The notes under the pieces are model-generated. The model had not been told where the DNA came from, searched no databases, and saw only the letters and a program-made list of their open reading frames with translations. The translations under genes were made by a program, and so were the position numbers. Positions 25,901 to 39,201 of a DNA stretch of 64,000 nt are shown here, one piece after another. The DNA lies in assembly GCF_021155775.2 (NCBI RefSeq), contig NC_060233.1, positions 41,147,609-41,211,608 on the forward strand, in the 5' to 3' direction. The DNA is from Neodiprion pinetum. Taxonomy: Eukaryota > Arthropoda > Insecta > Hymenoptera > Diprionidae. Numbering within the stretch: position 1 is the stretch's first letter; the number at the start of each line of letters is the position of its first letter.

Positions 25901-28900
25901 AATGATTATTCTTAACAAATTCGGACAGAATACATTTTCTTGTAACTATGCTACTGCGATTTCTGAAAAACTAAATAAGCGAGGAAAAAATTTGATACTG
26001 AAACAAAATTAGAATTATCATTAAGCGACAATTGGTAATAAAGGTTTTACTGCAAATTGGCATGTCGCAGCAGATAAGTTGTTAGAACTTTACAACAGAC
26101 TCTGCTAAAGGCAAATCATGAACGATATTGATATTCCTAATTTTTACCTAATACTGGTACCCATTATTGGATTTTATACAATTTCCTCCCATATATCTAA
26201 AGGAATAAACAAGAAATGAAGATATATTCAAATTATTATGCAGGGTTTTGCCAAATATTGTATTGTGTCTATGAGTCATACTTTCTTATAATTTTTATTA
26301 GCGTGAGTTATGCCTTCCTTGAGATTTTCCACACGAGTCAATGACTCGAGATTGCTTGATCTCTTGATTGTACGAATGAATTCTGATGATTAGCCCTGAA
26401 ATCCCAATCTCACGATAAATGTGCCAACAATTTCAGATTTTTTAAACATCACTTTGTTTTATAGTATTGCTATTCAAGTAGAAAAGAACGTCGTTAATAT
26501 GTGGCATATTATTTTAAAAGTTTCACATGACTATATATTTGTTGACTTATCCGCAGTGAATAAGAGACTATTTGGTCTAGAAATGATGTTGGCAAAGATG
26601 GGAAATATTTAAAAAGTCTAGATTTCTATTTGATAAGTTGTTAACACAATAGAATATTTTTATGGCACCCTCTGCTGTGTTGAAATGCGTAATATTACAA
26701 TATAATAATTATATATTTTTGTAGTTTTAGAGGACTCGTGCTCAGAATATTAAATCATGACTGGTCAATTTTCTCAGCTATAAAAACAAGCAATCAAAAA
26801 AAAAAAGAAGTTATGAAAAAAAAAATAAGAATAAAATGTTACGTAAAAAATGTCTTACTTTAGGCAATCTTATGATTTGTGAGGGTTCATTTTAAAATGA
26901 GCTTGTACTTACTTATTTACTTACTTACTGGACAAATTGGCCCAAAGCTTTAAAAAAAAAAAAAAAGAAAAGAAAAACAAGAGCAGTCCTGTATATAATA
27001 TTTAGAATCGGTGTCTATGGATATCTGTACTGATGTTATGTTTATGCAATATTGGAAATCTGTCAATAATATTATAGCAGCAAAGAAGGCCTTGATTATG
27101 ATTCCATGTATACGATTTTAGGAACTCTTATCTGCTCACGTATTAAAAATGATCTCATATTATGTTCGGTATCATATATTTGTATCTGGATTCGTAGTCA
27201 AAACTGAAAACTCCCCATTCATACTATTCCATTGTAAAAGTTGGCCAAATTTTTTCTAGAATCACCTTAATCGTATTTCTGATGCATGCATTTAACGTCA
27301 TATTCAATCAAGATTTATTCCAAGTTGATCAAGAAACGAATAACATAGGTTTAAACTTGTTTCTCCTCATTAAATACCGATTTCAATATCGCGTTACTTT
27401 TAAAACCGAAATCACTGCGAAATTAAAACAATCTGGTTACAGCGGCAGTGTAAAATGTTTACAAATATTGTAATTATTATTTGAATAATCACATTTCGCT
27501 GTTATAACGCAAGTTGAAGATCAACATTTGTCGCAATATGACTTTTTGTGACAGATATTTTAAAACTAGTTATTGACCAATTACTTTGTAATACACGTTG
27601 CGACTCGAATTTCCTACCCTTCACGATTTGATCTTTAACAAAAATGGAAATCAAGGCCTTCGCCGAATTTTATCAATGTAGCACACACATACCAAAGTAT
27701 ATTATTGCCCCTCCTCGCCCCAGTAGTGAAAATAATAATAAGAGAAGTAGCAAAGCTTAGCATTTCACTGTCTTTTGGAAATAAGAATTGAAGAAAAAAA
27801 AAAAAAAAAAACCAAACAAGTTTGGTTCCAATTATAAAATTGTAATTGACGATGCTTCTTCAGTCATTTGGAAATTATACGAGTATGAAGAAAGACAAGA
27901 TCGACAGGATGATTAGTAGTTACTCCAGATAATTTTTATTGCATTCTTATTTTCAGTTGACAGAAAATTATATTATATCAGGTCAGAGCAAGAGTAGGAA
28001 ACTTCGTAAACTATAATTGTTATTTCAGTATTTTGAAATCATTGCAAACTCTTTCTTATTACCTGCTACTATCCTAAATCTATTCTCTGGAAAGAATACG
28101 TACAAATTACAGACAAATAGTAGAACTCTTTTTAAGCGAACTCGTATCATCAAAGATATACGAATGTAAAAAGTATAGAAGCACGGTTCATTCCGTTATT
28201 CGAACGGAACGTTTATTTTTTACGATAACTGACTCTTGCTCTTGAGTGATGCGCATGTAGTTAGCTTGCTTTGTGCATAGTCCTATTCTGTATAAACTTG
28301 CTTCTGGCCTGGCGTTGAAAAGGATGTAATGTCGGAACTCGATTGTTATTGTCAATTTTCCTTGAGTATTATATATCAATTATGAAAATTTATATTTGTA
28401 ACAGCATTGTAACTTGTAAATACTTGTGATTGTAAAGTATTTTGTTAAGGAATGCGGAGAGACTTGTACCTTTCAGAATAGGACTAGTATATAGCTAGAA
28501 ATAAACTCATATATTATGTGTATAATCAAAAACCAAACTATTTTCTCAATAACTACGTTATACCGATAAAACTTTGCTGTTGCGTAATTTGTATATTTCT
28601 TTTTAGAGTTGCCTCTTAAGACATTATACATTTTGGCAATGAATCCCGTTTTTAAGGAATGCTAAAAATAACAGCTTTACCAAAACGCGGACGTTGCTAT
28701 GCATTCTTATTGTTTGATGCAGGCACTGCCTAAATCAATAAGAGTGTTCAAATAAATTGGAATTGGTATTAAAATACTGCGTTATGTTTCACACATTCGT
28801 GACTTTCAGTACAAAGGCATTGTCCAAAACTTTCACCATGAATTTTCAACCGACAGAAATCATATTGCATACATCTTTGTAAATATTAATAATGTTATTT

Positions 28901-29659
28901 GCAACTACCTGCATGATGCAATTGCGGCCTTAGTTCTTAAAAATATATGACTATTCAATCACCAGCATTCACTTACAGTTAATAATAGCATCAAAGATAT
29001 TATACAGTATGATTAACAGAAGCTTGACAGAAAATCGTGATATAATCCTTACAAGTTCTATGATGATGATTTCACCATATCCCAACTAAACTCGAGATGA
29101 TAACATAACTAACTCTTCTCTCCTTATTTTCTTAACTATCCATAATTAACTGCAATACATTAAATATGCGAGAAGAAATAAACTGGCGAAAAGAGATTCG
29201 TTATGCCCATTAAGGATCAATAGATCGTACAAGTGAACCAGGAAGGCAACTATATTACTTGAAATTCACTATATCGTTAAAAGTAAGAACACGTGATCGT
29301 ATCGGCAATTGAAAGTGTCGTTTAACCATGTATTTATAGGCATCTTAATATTAATTTTCAATACCTCTTTTCATCGCTTGTACGATATCTCAAATCATAT
29401 TAAATCCATTTGATGCTGCATTATTTATTATGTGCGCTATGTTGAAGATGATATCGTTTATCTCTTATCAGAAAAACTTCAACTAAGGAATGGTGGATCT
29501 TATTGATTTTGTTCTGGAGTAAGCTTCCAGTTTAAAGCAAACAGACATGCTTAAAGACTAATTTTAATAAAATTAGGAAATGTAAATTTTTCTCTGCAGG
29601 ATCAACATGGAACAAATGCGATGAGTAATGCAACAAGTGGGTACAGGTGTCATTTGTAG
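16933..29659 (+). CDS. alph: PP2C family Ser/Thr phosphatase, PPM1A/PPM1B type (alphabet)
   Basis: Mn/Mg-dependent phosphatase; this family damps stress-kinase and other kinase signalling in cytosol and nucleus. Exons 16933-17739, 18992-19109, 23590-23701, 24652-24706 and 29600-29659 total 1152 nt, giving 383 residues ending GYRCHL. The N-terminus MGAFLDKP fits N-myristoylation. PP2C motifs are in order: RVEMEDAH, VFDGHAG, GDSRAVL, RALGDYEYK, ACDGIWDVM and GSRDNMS, so the metal-binding Asp residues and the phosphate-binding Arg are intact. The C-terminal helical domain carries IPNLPPGGGL-like MPNLPPGGGL and FREVCPSR. Introns are long (1.3, 4.5, 0.95 and 4.9 kb). A second last exon is possible at 29942-30022. 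The catalytic assignment is certain; the true C-terminus needs transcript support. Confidence 0.95.
19110..23589 (+). other. Second intron of the PP2C gene
   Basis: A 4.5 kb AT-rich intron. I see no coding exon, RNA gene or recognisable transposon in it; open frames are short and of biased composition. Confidence 0.6.
24707..29599 (+). other. Fourth intron of the PP2C gene
   Basis: A 4.9 kb AT-rich intron with several A-runs (for example 27794-27811). No supported coding exon is seen. Reading past the donor at 24706 would add ten codons and a stop, so a shortened 3' end by internal polyadenylation is conceivable but unproven. Confidence 0.55.
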
Positions 29660-29941
29660 AATGAATTCCATATTAAAATTTGTGAATTATATGTTGTCAA
29701 GAATTATTGTCAATTTCCAAACAAAAAAAAAAACAAAAAAAAAATGGAATAATGCTTTATTACTTGCCATAATATTATAGATTGTGAATATCACGTAGGC
29801 ACATTATAGAGATTTTTACAACCTGCTAAAGGTATCAAATGTCCACGAATAGAAAATTTTTCTTGCATTTGAATATTCCTATTTCAAATTCGTGATTGAT
29901 ATAATTATCGTTATAATTCATTTTTTCCCTTTATCCTTTAG

Positions 29942-30022
29942 ATTGAATTGAGCTTGTCCGCCATTCCTTTCCTTCCCGATGAGAAGAATCCTGCTTTAAA
30001 CGAACTTACTAACACTTATTAA
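29942..30022 (+). CDS. alph: Candidate alternative last coding exon of the PP2C gene
   Basis: A pyrimidine-rich acceptor (ccctttatcctttag) precedes a frame of 26 codons and TAA: IELSLSAIPFLPDEKNPALN, then ELTNTY. The exon enters in phase 0, which matches the donor after codon AGT at 24706. Splicing from there and skipping the exon at 29600 gives a 390-residue protein. Splicing from donor-like sites inside the 29600 exon would hit a stop at once, so the two exons look mutually exclusive. The peptide is far more protein-like than the surrounding AT-rich DNA. This is inferred from splice signals and phase only. Confidence 0.5.
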   Translation: MELSLSAIPFLPDEKNPALNELTNTY

Positions 30023-30861
30023 TTTTTTGATTTATTCTAATTTTCGTTCTTCCTTTTGTTTTGTTGCGTGTATCACCGCACTAGCAATAAATCTTTGTCA
30101 GCTGATGAAAAACGATGATTTTCGTGCAAATTCAACAAAAATGTTCTACTTTTCTTACATTTTTCGTATTATATACTCATGTTGGAAAATGATTTTCCCT
30201 GAAATTGTAATTTATGCTGATGGCTCGCATCTTTGTTATATTTTTTTTTGTCATGAAATTCGTGTAAAAATTTTTAATTCTAAATTTCTGAATAAAATCG
30301 TTGATTTGAATTTTGAAATTTTTCAAAAATTGAAACAAAAAGAAGGTAACGGCAATTGCAGGATAAATTTTCTTTAGAACAAAATGTACTTTCACAGTTA
30401 TTCAAGACTTAATCTTTAACATTATTAAATTATTTACTTAATTTCTGTACATAAGGTTACGGCATGCCAGCTCCACTTTCAATTTTTATTTTGAACATTT
30501 ATCATTATACAATTTTTGTAAATGAACACTATGAAAATTTTTGGGCTTTTCAAAAATCACCCAGCTACAAAGTAAATACTATTGAATGTTAGACCCCACA
30601 TTTTTTTCTCCATACCGGCATAATATGAATTATTGTTTGGAAACTTATCAAAAGTGGAGTTCACATCGTCTGGCTATAATGTACTTGTATATGAGTTGAA
30701 ATTTCAGCACTGTCATTAGTGCTTGGTTTTTTTTTCCCCCTCATAATTACAACTTCTTTCGTTAAAACGAGCATAATATTTCATACTAATATTTATTCGT
30801 GTAAATGAATATAATTTTTGTATGTTAATTAGTGTAATTTGAAACGTTACTTACAGAATAC

Positions 30862-30900
30862 TATATATATACATACATATATATATATATGTATATATAT
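30862..30900. repeat. TA/TATG microsatellite
   Basis: A 39 bp run of TA dinucleotides broken by ACATACAT and GTA units. Simple repeat in intergenic DNA. Confidence 0.85.
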
Positions 30901-31020
30901 CCATGTTGTTGTATATAATATACATAATTAAAATCATATTTCGTGGAATCTACTTTATCTTTTACGCTATATGAGTAGAAATCTTTAACATCTTGGAGGT
31001 GGTGAAATTTATATCTCTGT

Positions 31021-31024
<4 letters not shown>

Positions 31025-31051
<27 letters not shown>
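31025..31051. repeat. Poly-T run (27 T)
   Basis: The longest pure T run in the window. Similar tracts occur at 34025-34043 (A), 35069-35086 (T) and 35521-35547 (T with one C). They could be old retroposon tails, but I see no attached element body. Confidence 0.85.
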
Positions 31052-34000
31052 AAGTGAAAACGCTCAAGTTTTGAAGACTGCAAAGGAATTAATTTTATTG
31101 ATACTAATTTCCTGTCACATATTACAGAAGTATTCAACAATGAAAAAGAAAACCAATTCTGGTTATTATTAAATGGAAGCAAGTGTACCTAATGAGCAGA
31201 TGATTAAGGATAGGTAAAGTTAATACAGAGTCGTAGTCAGAGTTTTGTAAATAAACATGTGATTTTCATTTATATTCATTAATTCAATTCGATCGAGAAT
31301 TGATTATTGATTGTCAAAATGTGACGCAGATACAATAATTACAGCATATTTCGCACTTTGAAATAATCACTACTTTTCATTTGGTGCAGTAGATAAAGTT
31401 AACGTCAAGTAAATTACAGTTAATGTCTTGGCTGCGGGATGGTAACCATTCGAATAATTTGACGATGCGTAGTATTTGCAACAAATTCACTTTGCATTTA
31501 TTGTAATATAGAACTAAGATATATTAATGTTATTTTTAATTTTTGCATTAATCATAGTCATCGATGACAAATAAATCTCATGGAACTACTCAGCGTGTTT
31601 TATTGAATTTTGTTTAGCCTGGCTCTAAATATTTATGCAATAACTAATCTGGCAATCGTATTATGCTATTGTAAACAAGTTATTTCATTGCAAAAATAAT
31701 AAGCTATGAATGATCATCGCGTATAACAAATTATAATGCTTTTCATAGTATCATTGGGAAATAAAGCTTCAGAAAAAGAAGCTACTAGTTTGTAGCTGTA
31801 TATTCAAAGCCTGGCTTATTTTCATTGTAAATACAAGCCCCTAGATAAAATTGCATCATTGATAAACATATTCTTTTCTCAAAATTTCTCTACTTGCTTT
31901 AGGATCTCTGAAGTCAACTTCACATTTTGAACGAATTGCGTCAAACGTTTGTCATGCCATTAATATGTCGAGCCAAATTTGGTAGATAGAATTTGGTAAT
32001 TTTGAAAGTCAACTTTTATAGATAGAAGAAGATGAGTCAAGGAAAGTTCGAATTATTCGTTGCATATACAACTCGATGCGTCTGCATTCTAAACAAAGCT
32101 GAACGTAGAAAACTGATACAAGGCCGGCCTAAGAATTGAGCAGTATTCCGCAGTTACAAGGTAATTTAAAACAATATTTGCTTAAGAATGAAGAAATTGG
32201 TTTTGCTTGTGGGCATGGATTCCCATCCGTTGAAGAATTATAATAATCAGAAAAACTAAATACATGCTCTTGCTCCATTTTTATGCCACCATGTATTACG
32301 ACTAATCGTTAGGCTCGTTGAAATAAAATTTTAAAACAGATTGTTCAATGTTTATTACTGTGTAGAACATGTCTGTTCAGAATTAAAATATATACTTTTG
32401 TTAATATTATTGTACTTTTGACGATCGAGGAATTATGTATTCATAGACTGAAGCATTTAAAACAGACTTGATATACGCATACGAAAAATGAAGACAATCT
32501 TCAAAATCCAAAAAACTGACACGTATTCTATTCTTCTATGAATATATACTTTGATAATCATCTGGCTGTGATAACGCTGACTTATGAAAAGTTTAAGCTG
32601 AATCTAAGTACCTACTGATCTATCTACAACAGCGCTCAGACTCGTAGATGTAAATAACTGAGTTTTCTAATAATGGTGTAGAAAACTGTAATATATTAAT
32701 TTTAAATCGTGAGCAGTAGAGAACTGTAAATAAATTAATGAATATGTGCGTGAGATGATTTCAGCCTAACAACTTTTAAACCTGTATGTACTAAGTTTTA
32801 ACATAATTAAAGCATCTATATATCTGCTTCGCGGGACTAAAGATAATTGAAATTTGTTCAGTTTGTAAATATTTTAGGAGGAATTGAATATTTCGAAAAA
32901 GTGCCTCAACAATTGGGAAATTTTAAAAACTAAACCATTATAAACTAAAAATGCATATTAATTATTAGATTTTCAATCGAAACGTTTTTAAACACAACAA
33001 TTAAAATACTTGTATAATGATGTGTTTACAGGAGTCAAGGACTAGTTAGTGCATACAATATGTATACCATTTTATACGTGTTGTATGGAATAATCTGGCG
33101 AATGAGAGAACAGCAGATTTGAGACATCGTCAACTACAACTATGATGGGTTTGCCGCATTAAGTCACAATTGTATAGAACAATAATTAATCATTAAATCA
33201 CACGTTAGTCAATACCAAACAATATACCTTGCATTACATTACACTTGTACAACTGACAAAAAAAACCTACGTTTTTAAGAGTTTACTGTATAAAGCGGTT
33301 TAATATGATACTAGCCAAGGGTGAGATATATAAATTAACTTACACACATGCTAGCATATTTATATGATTAAGCCATTACCTCACAATACCTACTTCCATC
33401 ACAGCGTAACTCATATTGCAGAAAATTTTGGATCGTATCTCTTTACGAAGATCCACTATTATAGATATATCTTACTTTTAAATTCAGGTAGTAGGAAAAT
33501 AATGAATTTAATTTTCATTTAATTTTCATTTAATATTCATTTAAGAGTAAAGCAGCTTTTATTATTTCGTACTGTAATTTCTCTCAGTTTTCATCATATG
33601 AATTTCGCGTAACTGCCACAATACAAGTCTGGGCCAGATAATTATAGTTTTCTTCAAGCTGTACTTAATTTAAATTATATATACACATATATCGCAATAA
33701 TTTCGAATATCCTCATCCGTGTTGAATAAATAAAACAATCTTGTTAGAAAATCAATTGAATTATGTGAAGTAAACTATTGAATCGAAATGAAGTACTTAG
33801 AACAGTAGTATGCATTCACAGGTAAACTGCATCCCATCGAAGATTTAATGAATCAGAACATTTTTTTTTTTACTAATTTTTCTTCTAAAAAGATTTATTG
33901 TAACATTGATACTCGGCAGTCTTTAGTTTCAGAATATTCTTACTTGTTTCCAATTCTTATAGCTATGATGCGTAATTCGGTAATCTAAACTATGACAATT

Positions 34001-35832
34001 TCATTATTCTGTTGATTTATTCACGAAAAAAAAAAAAAAAAAACGATAAGAAAAATTGCTGTATACAAGTTGCTGTTACAGTACAAAAATACAATATTCC
34101 GAATTCAAGGGTTGGTAACGTTTTTTACTACTTTTATACGTATTTTCAACCAGGTACATTTTTTCTGTATTTTTCATTGATGTAACAAAACAAGAAACTT
34201 TTCACACATGCAAACTAACCATTCAGTCGATTATTACAGAATTATAAAGCGTATAATCGAGTTTATTATTCATTAATTATTGATGATCTTACCTTTGGCT
34301 ACAGGTTTAGGTATTACGTTGTAAAAATAACTATTGTACAAATCAATGTACTCTGACTACTATAGCATAATTGAAAATTATTTACATTTGTCTATCGATG
34401 AAATTTGGAAAAAATTTCTGTAATGTCATAATGATCTTCAGGATGATCATATAAAACTGAAAATTATTATAAGTTGAATATCGTTTCGTAGTGAATTATT
34501 TCATAAGATTCTTCCACAATTGCAGAATTTGCAATGTTCAGAATTCATACACCTAAGTACATTGATTTAAAATTTTCAACCTGAAATATTTCATAGTGAT
34601 TAGAAATAGGCGTACAATCTATTGCTAGTGGATTTGAAGGCATTGCGCACGACATAAAATTTACTAAAGAACGATAAGGAACGTTCTTATTCAGTGAGAT
34701 GAGAAAAAAGAAGCTATACTAAACTAACAACGCTAATTTAGCTCTATTTAGCAAATTCAGCTAACATCATAACAATATTGTAGTATATTACCAGAAAGCT
34801 GAACTAAAGATTCATGGATATTATCAAATAAATTATCAAACGTTTATTCATATAAGTCTGACTTATACTTTACCCATCACTCAATTTGACCGGATTTCCA
34901 GTACTTTGGATTCCACTGCAAAACAAAATGGCAGGCTATGCAATTCGTTCATTTCCATTGACACATACACGTGCAGGTCAAATTTCAGCCCTAACAAGCG
35001 AATATTGTAAAGAATCACAAGTCATACTTTATAAAGAGAGCTGAATGAAAACTGTTTTACTTTTCTGTTTTTTTTTTTTTTTTTTTGTTGTATAATTATC
35101 TATTTCTTTATTTTTGAAAGTTTGCAAAGTTTTATCTTTTATAATAATTTACAATCAAATAATACCTAGTAATTATACAAACCTATTACAAGTAGGTAAG
35201 ATCGCGGTATTGTACTAAAATTTACAATAAATGTTGTGGATTATATTTAATTAAATTTTTTGAAAAACTTACAATGTCGAAAAAAATAAAATAAAACAAC
35301 GTACGTGAGTTCGCAGAGAGTTTGACAGTAGCAAACTTACATATCATCAGTTGTTAACTGAAGGAGATATGGCTGAACACACTTCGATTGTACGTTTAGG
35401 ATATTTGCTTAATTGCAAGTAGCACCATTGCTACGGATATTTAAACATAGCTTCACACGGTGAGCTACTACTAATGATGCCAACGAGATAGCTCATTAGC
35501 CAAAGGCAACTGGAGGGAAATTTTTTTTTTTTTTTTTCTTTTTTTTTGTGTACCGAGACAAAATATATTTAATTAATACATTTTAAAAAATTCATTAATG
35601 ATCATAGCTGCAGCGTGTGAGCGATGTTTGTTTCTTAATTTAAAATTAAAAAAATGTTTTACAAATCTAAAAGACACATGTCACAGAAGAGAATAATATT
35701 GTGCCTAATGTTCCACGTGTATAACAAGAGCTGATGTGCTCGGTTATTTAGCAAACATCACAATTTCGTGAGAGAAATATCCTCAAAAAACACCGAGGCA
35801 TTTTCTCTCAAAGCAGGAAAAACCTCTTTGGG

Positions 35833-35838
35833 TTTATT
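35833..35838 (-). terminator. Poly(A) signal of Atg14
   Basis: TTTATT on the + strand reads AATAAA on the minus strand, about 50 bp after the Atg14 stop. A further AATAAA overlaps the last codons themselves (35888-35893). Confidence 0.5.
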
Positions 35839-35884
35839 TCCTGCAACTCACTTGTGGTGAGTCCTATTTTTTTCCTTTTATAAT

Positions 35885-38800
35885 CTATTTATTGGCAGTC
35901 CACCCTCGCCATAGCGAGGCTATGCTAGCTGCTGCACTTGTCACAAGTCCACCGGCCACACTTTGGTTCACCTGCATGCTTGCCGATGATTGCTGGCCCA
36001 TCATTCCCCCTGGAATTGGCACCATCATCTCCGGGCAAATAACATGTGGTACCTTGGCATACAGATAGGCAAAGTTTAAAATTTACTTTGGACTTCTAGT
36101 GAAGCTCAAAGCATGGTACAAATTCATCACTCAGAACAAAGCAATACTCACAGCCTCCCATTCCCAATTGGGAGTGTCTTCCTCGTCATCTGAAGCGGAG
36201 TCATCGCTAGCTTCTAAATCCGGAATCAGTTGACTTTGCATCAGCGCAGCAGTTGGTAAATCCGTTTCGATTGGACCAGTTCTAATCAGAGATGCACAAG
36301 ACATAGTTAATCGAATTTACGTGATCTTGAATATAAACAAGAATACTTTGAATATTACTCCGAAGTGTGAAAATGAAATGGTAGCAATCACTATAAGAAT
36401 TTTTCGTTGATAAAGAATGTGATTCACCTACGAATCATCAATAGTGCTTAATACTTACCTTCCAAGATTGCTGATGTCAGTATTGAGCAAGTGCATAATG
36501 TTCTGCAATGTGTGGGTGGGATGTAAATACGAAAGATTTGTATTTTGTGTAAAACACAAGTGCAGTACATTGCTATTGAGCCTGGCCACTTTTCTGGCAA
36601 ACTTTTGGTCCGTCATTTCATTGCTGCAAAAATCACTGGAACACAATACAAACAAAAAAAATTGGTAAAAAAAAAAAAAAAAAATTGGAAATGAAAATAT
36701 GCTATCTATCATAATGTAGTTAATAGAAAATTTCGCCAATCTCAAAAATTGTGAAACAAACCTATAGGGCAGTTTATATGGTAATTTTACATCCAGGTAA
36801 AATCCAAGAACATTAACGAGTTGTGTTGTATAAGTCAGAGCTGCGCTAATATTGTAGCCCGGATTGTGCATAGCGTTTTCTTTGTTTCCTCCTGGTACAC
36901 CATCTTTGTTGGCCGCCACTATAAATTATGAATTTTTTTAATTACCTTTTTCTCGAAAGTCTTAATGCAAATTTTGCTGTCTCAAATTCGGAGAATCGCA
37001 CAGATTATACAAGACTGTTACTTGTGTTAAAAGATTGAGGATGTACTCTAAGCGAAAAATTGAAAGTATTGTGAATGTCATAAAATTTTTGGAATCACCC
37101 TACAGTTTTTTACAAGCTCAAAGAGAACAATTTTGTTCAATATAATGTAGAGTACGTACCCCAAACCGAATAAGCAGAATAATCTCCGGTTCCTGGTAAA
37201 GTTGGGGCTACAATGCAATGTTGCATTTCCAGGCTATTCTCAGTGTCATTAACCCACCTGCCCCTAACGTAAGATGTCCTAGAAGCATCTGCAAGTGCGC
37301 AACTTACCAAGTCTCCACAGACACTCTCATCTTCGCTGCTGTATAAACTTTGAAGATGAAATAATGACAGTAGTTTTTATATTTCTCACAATTTTTACCT
37401 GACAATGAGTGATTAAATATAATGTGAAAGACTATAATATCATTGTGTAAACAGTAATCATACCTTCGGCTGGGCTTTATCTGCGATATGGGAAAAATAT
37501 AATCAATCAATTGTTGGGTAGCCATCCTAACAACTTTTTTGTGCAACTGCTTCTTTCTTTCAACAGCTTCCCTTTCCTTCTCTTGCTTCGCCTTTATTCC
37601 TATTACGTATCGTTGCAATTTATCTACTCGGTCCTCATGCCTCGGCAATCTTAATGCCAATTGCGCATTAACATCTTTAAGGATGTTTAATCTTTGATTA
37701 CCTAAAAAATAAATAAAAATATACATGCTATTTCTTCCGACACTATTAAAACTCAATACCGCCATGATGTACGGCAAATACAGTATTTAAAATTTATCAC
37801 TTCGCAAGATGTCGACTAACAATCTTTTCAGCTCGTATTCTATGAAAAATAAAAGGTCGAAATGATTTGATACCTAAATATTTCAACATGTTATTACTGT
37901 TTGATGAAGCGATTGCTTGAAAAGAATTTTTATTAGGAGAATTTGATAATATCAGGGTTTTTTGGTGGCTAGACACCATGAGTCTGCAACATACTTCACC
38001 TAAATCTTGCCTATGCAATACCTGTGTTTATATTTTGCTTCGTCTCATTCACCAAAGACTGGACTAGCCTGATTCGATCTTTACAGGTCTTGATATCACA
38101 TATCTAAAAGCAGAACAATAAGTTATAAGAAACTGTTTTTTCATGGGAATGTATATTACGATATTGATAATGAGTTACTTAATTTATATTACCAGTTTGT
38201 CCTTGTATTTAATTTTTTCCAGGGTTTTCATGCATTTTTCTTCAAGCTGGGACTTTGCGGCTTTCAACCGTAGCAACCGTAACTGTTTATCCGCAAACCT
38301 GAGGAACATGAATTAGATTATGAATAACGTCGGTAATACATACACATGACCGTTCTCTGAATTACTAGTCAATATTGGACAGCAAAATTATCCAGAATTT
38401 CAGCGATATACCCAGCAATTACTACAAGTCAACATCTTTGCAACAAGAGTGATAAAAGCGTCTGAATCGTTTGATTCAAGTGTAGTTAAAAGCAATAAAA
38501 GAAAACCGAGTAAAGCAATTAATTCTGCAAACTAACATTGACTGCAACGTAATCATATCAGTGCGTTTTGACCCTAATGCGCATATTTTCTGGAGACGAT
38601 TTATGGCATGCATATTATGCATGAAGATTACAGGATCGGAGAAGAAAGAGTATATTTAAAATAAATAGTGCAATAGGAAAAATCTGATGTTGTTCTGAAA
38701 TGATATCATGTAAAATATGTAGCTCAGGCAGGTGATTCATCACACGTTGATCAGAGCCAAGCAGAGAGAAATTTAACATAAAGAAGATATTTTGTTGAGA

Positions 38801-39201
38801 TCATATAGGTAGGTTTTTGGATAAGTTAACAAATGATTATTGTAAATCTATCACATCGGATAAACAAAAGTGAATGATGGATATTTGGATAAATTGGTGG
38901 TGATAACAATAAAAATACTGTGTAAAAATAAAGGGAAAAACAAAATATGATACAATAACAATACGTATGGCGGGGTGCATCTTTGCACGAGCCGACTGTA
39001 CCGTTCAGAGTAAACAGAAGTTGAATGTACGAAATCCCCATTGTGAATACAGTGTCTACAGTAGAAAATTTTACGGGTATTGTAGCACAGCGGACACTTT
39101 AGTAAATTGACGCTCAGACGGCTGACAACGACTCCCAATTCGGATGAAAGCTGAAAATCTGCGGGCGCTGCACAAGATCCGTCAGAGCTGCTTGTCGCCA
39201 T
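35885..39201 (-). CDS. Atg14: Atg14/Barkor, Beclin-1-associated autophagy regulator
   Basis: Subunit of the autophagy-specific class III PI3-kinase complex (Vps34, Vps15, Beclin 1), which it targets to ER sites of phagophore formation. Nine exons in transcript order: 39201-39002, 38298-38193, 38103-38022, 37701-37464, 37338-37160, 36918-36762, 36635-36459, 36281-36152 and 36052-35885. They total 1437 nt, giving 478 residues, close to human (492). The N-terminal cysteine pairs CPLC (36-39) and CRHC (48-51) are present. A charged coiled coil (RLLRLKAAKSQLEEKC onward) follows, then IFPI, the GRW and GDYSAY motifs, and NISAALTYTTQLVN. The C-terminal BATS-type end carries an acidic stretch, then ASIASLWRGW, which fits the amphipathic curvature-sensing helix. 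The start is the first in-frame ATG (ggttATGGCG). The exon at 37338 has a tandem NAGNAG acceptor. It diverges from Cpsf100. Confidence 0.95.

Larger units (their letters stand above)
30023..35884. other. Gene-free AT-rich region between the PP2C gene and Atg14
   Basis: Almost 5.9 kb with no frame I would call coding. It holds TA-rich and poly-A/T tracts and many possible AATAAA signals. Part may be a long 3' UTR of the phosphatase gene, since Atg14 converges from the right. No transposon ends or RNA genes were recognised. Confidence 0.55.

Noticed and set aside
31025..31051. Long poly-T as a retroposon (SINE or processed pseudogene) tail
   Set aside because: No element body, target-site duplication or gene-like sequence could be seen beside it.
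37797..38018. 73-codon minus-strand frame between Atg14 exons 3 and 4
   Set aside because: Atg14 exons 38103-38022 and 37701-37464 join in phase without it, giving the expected coiled-coil continuity.
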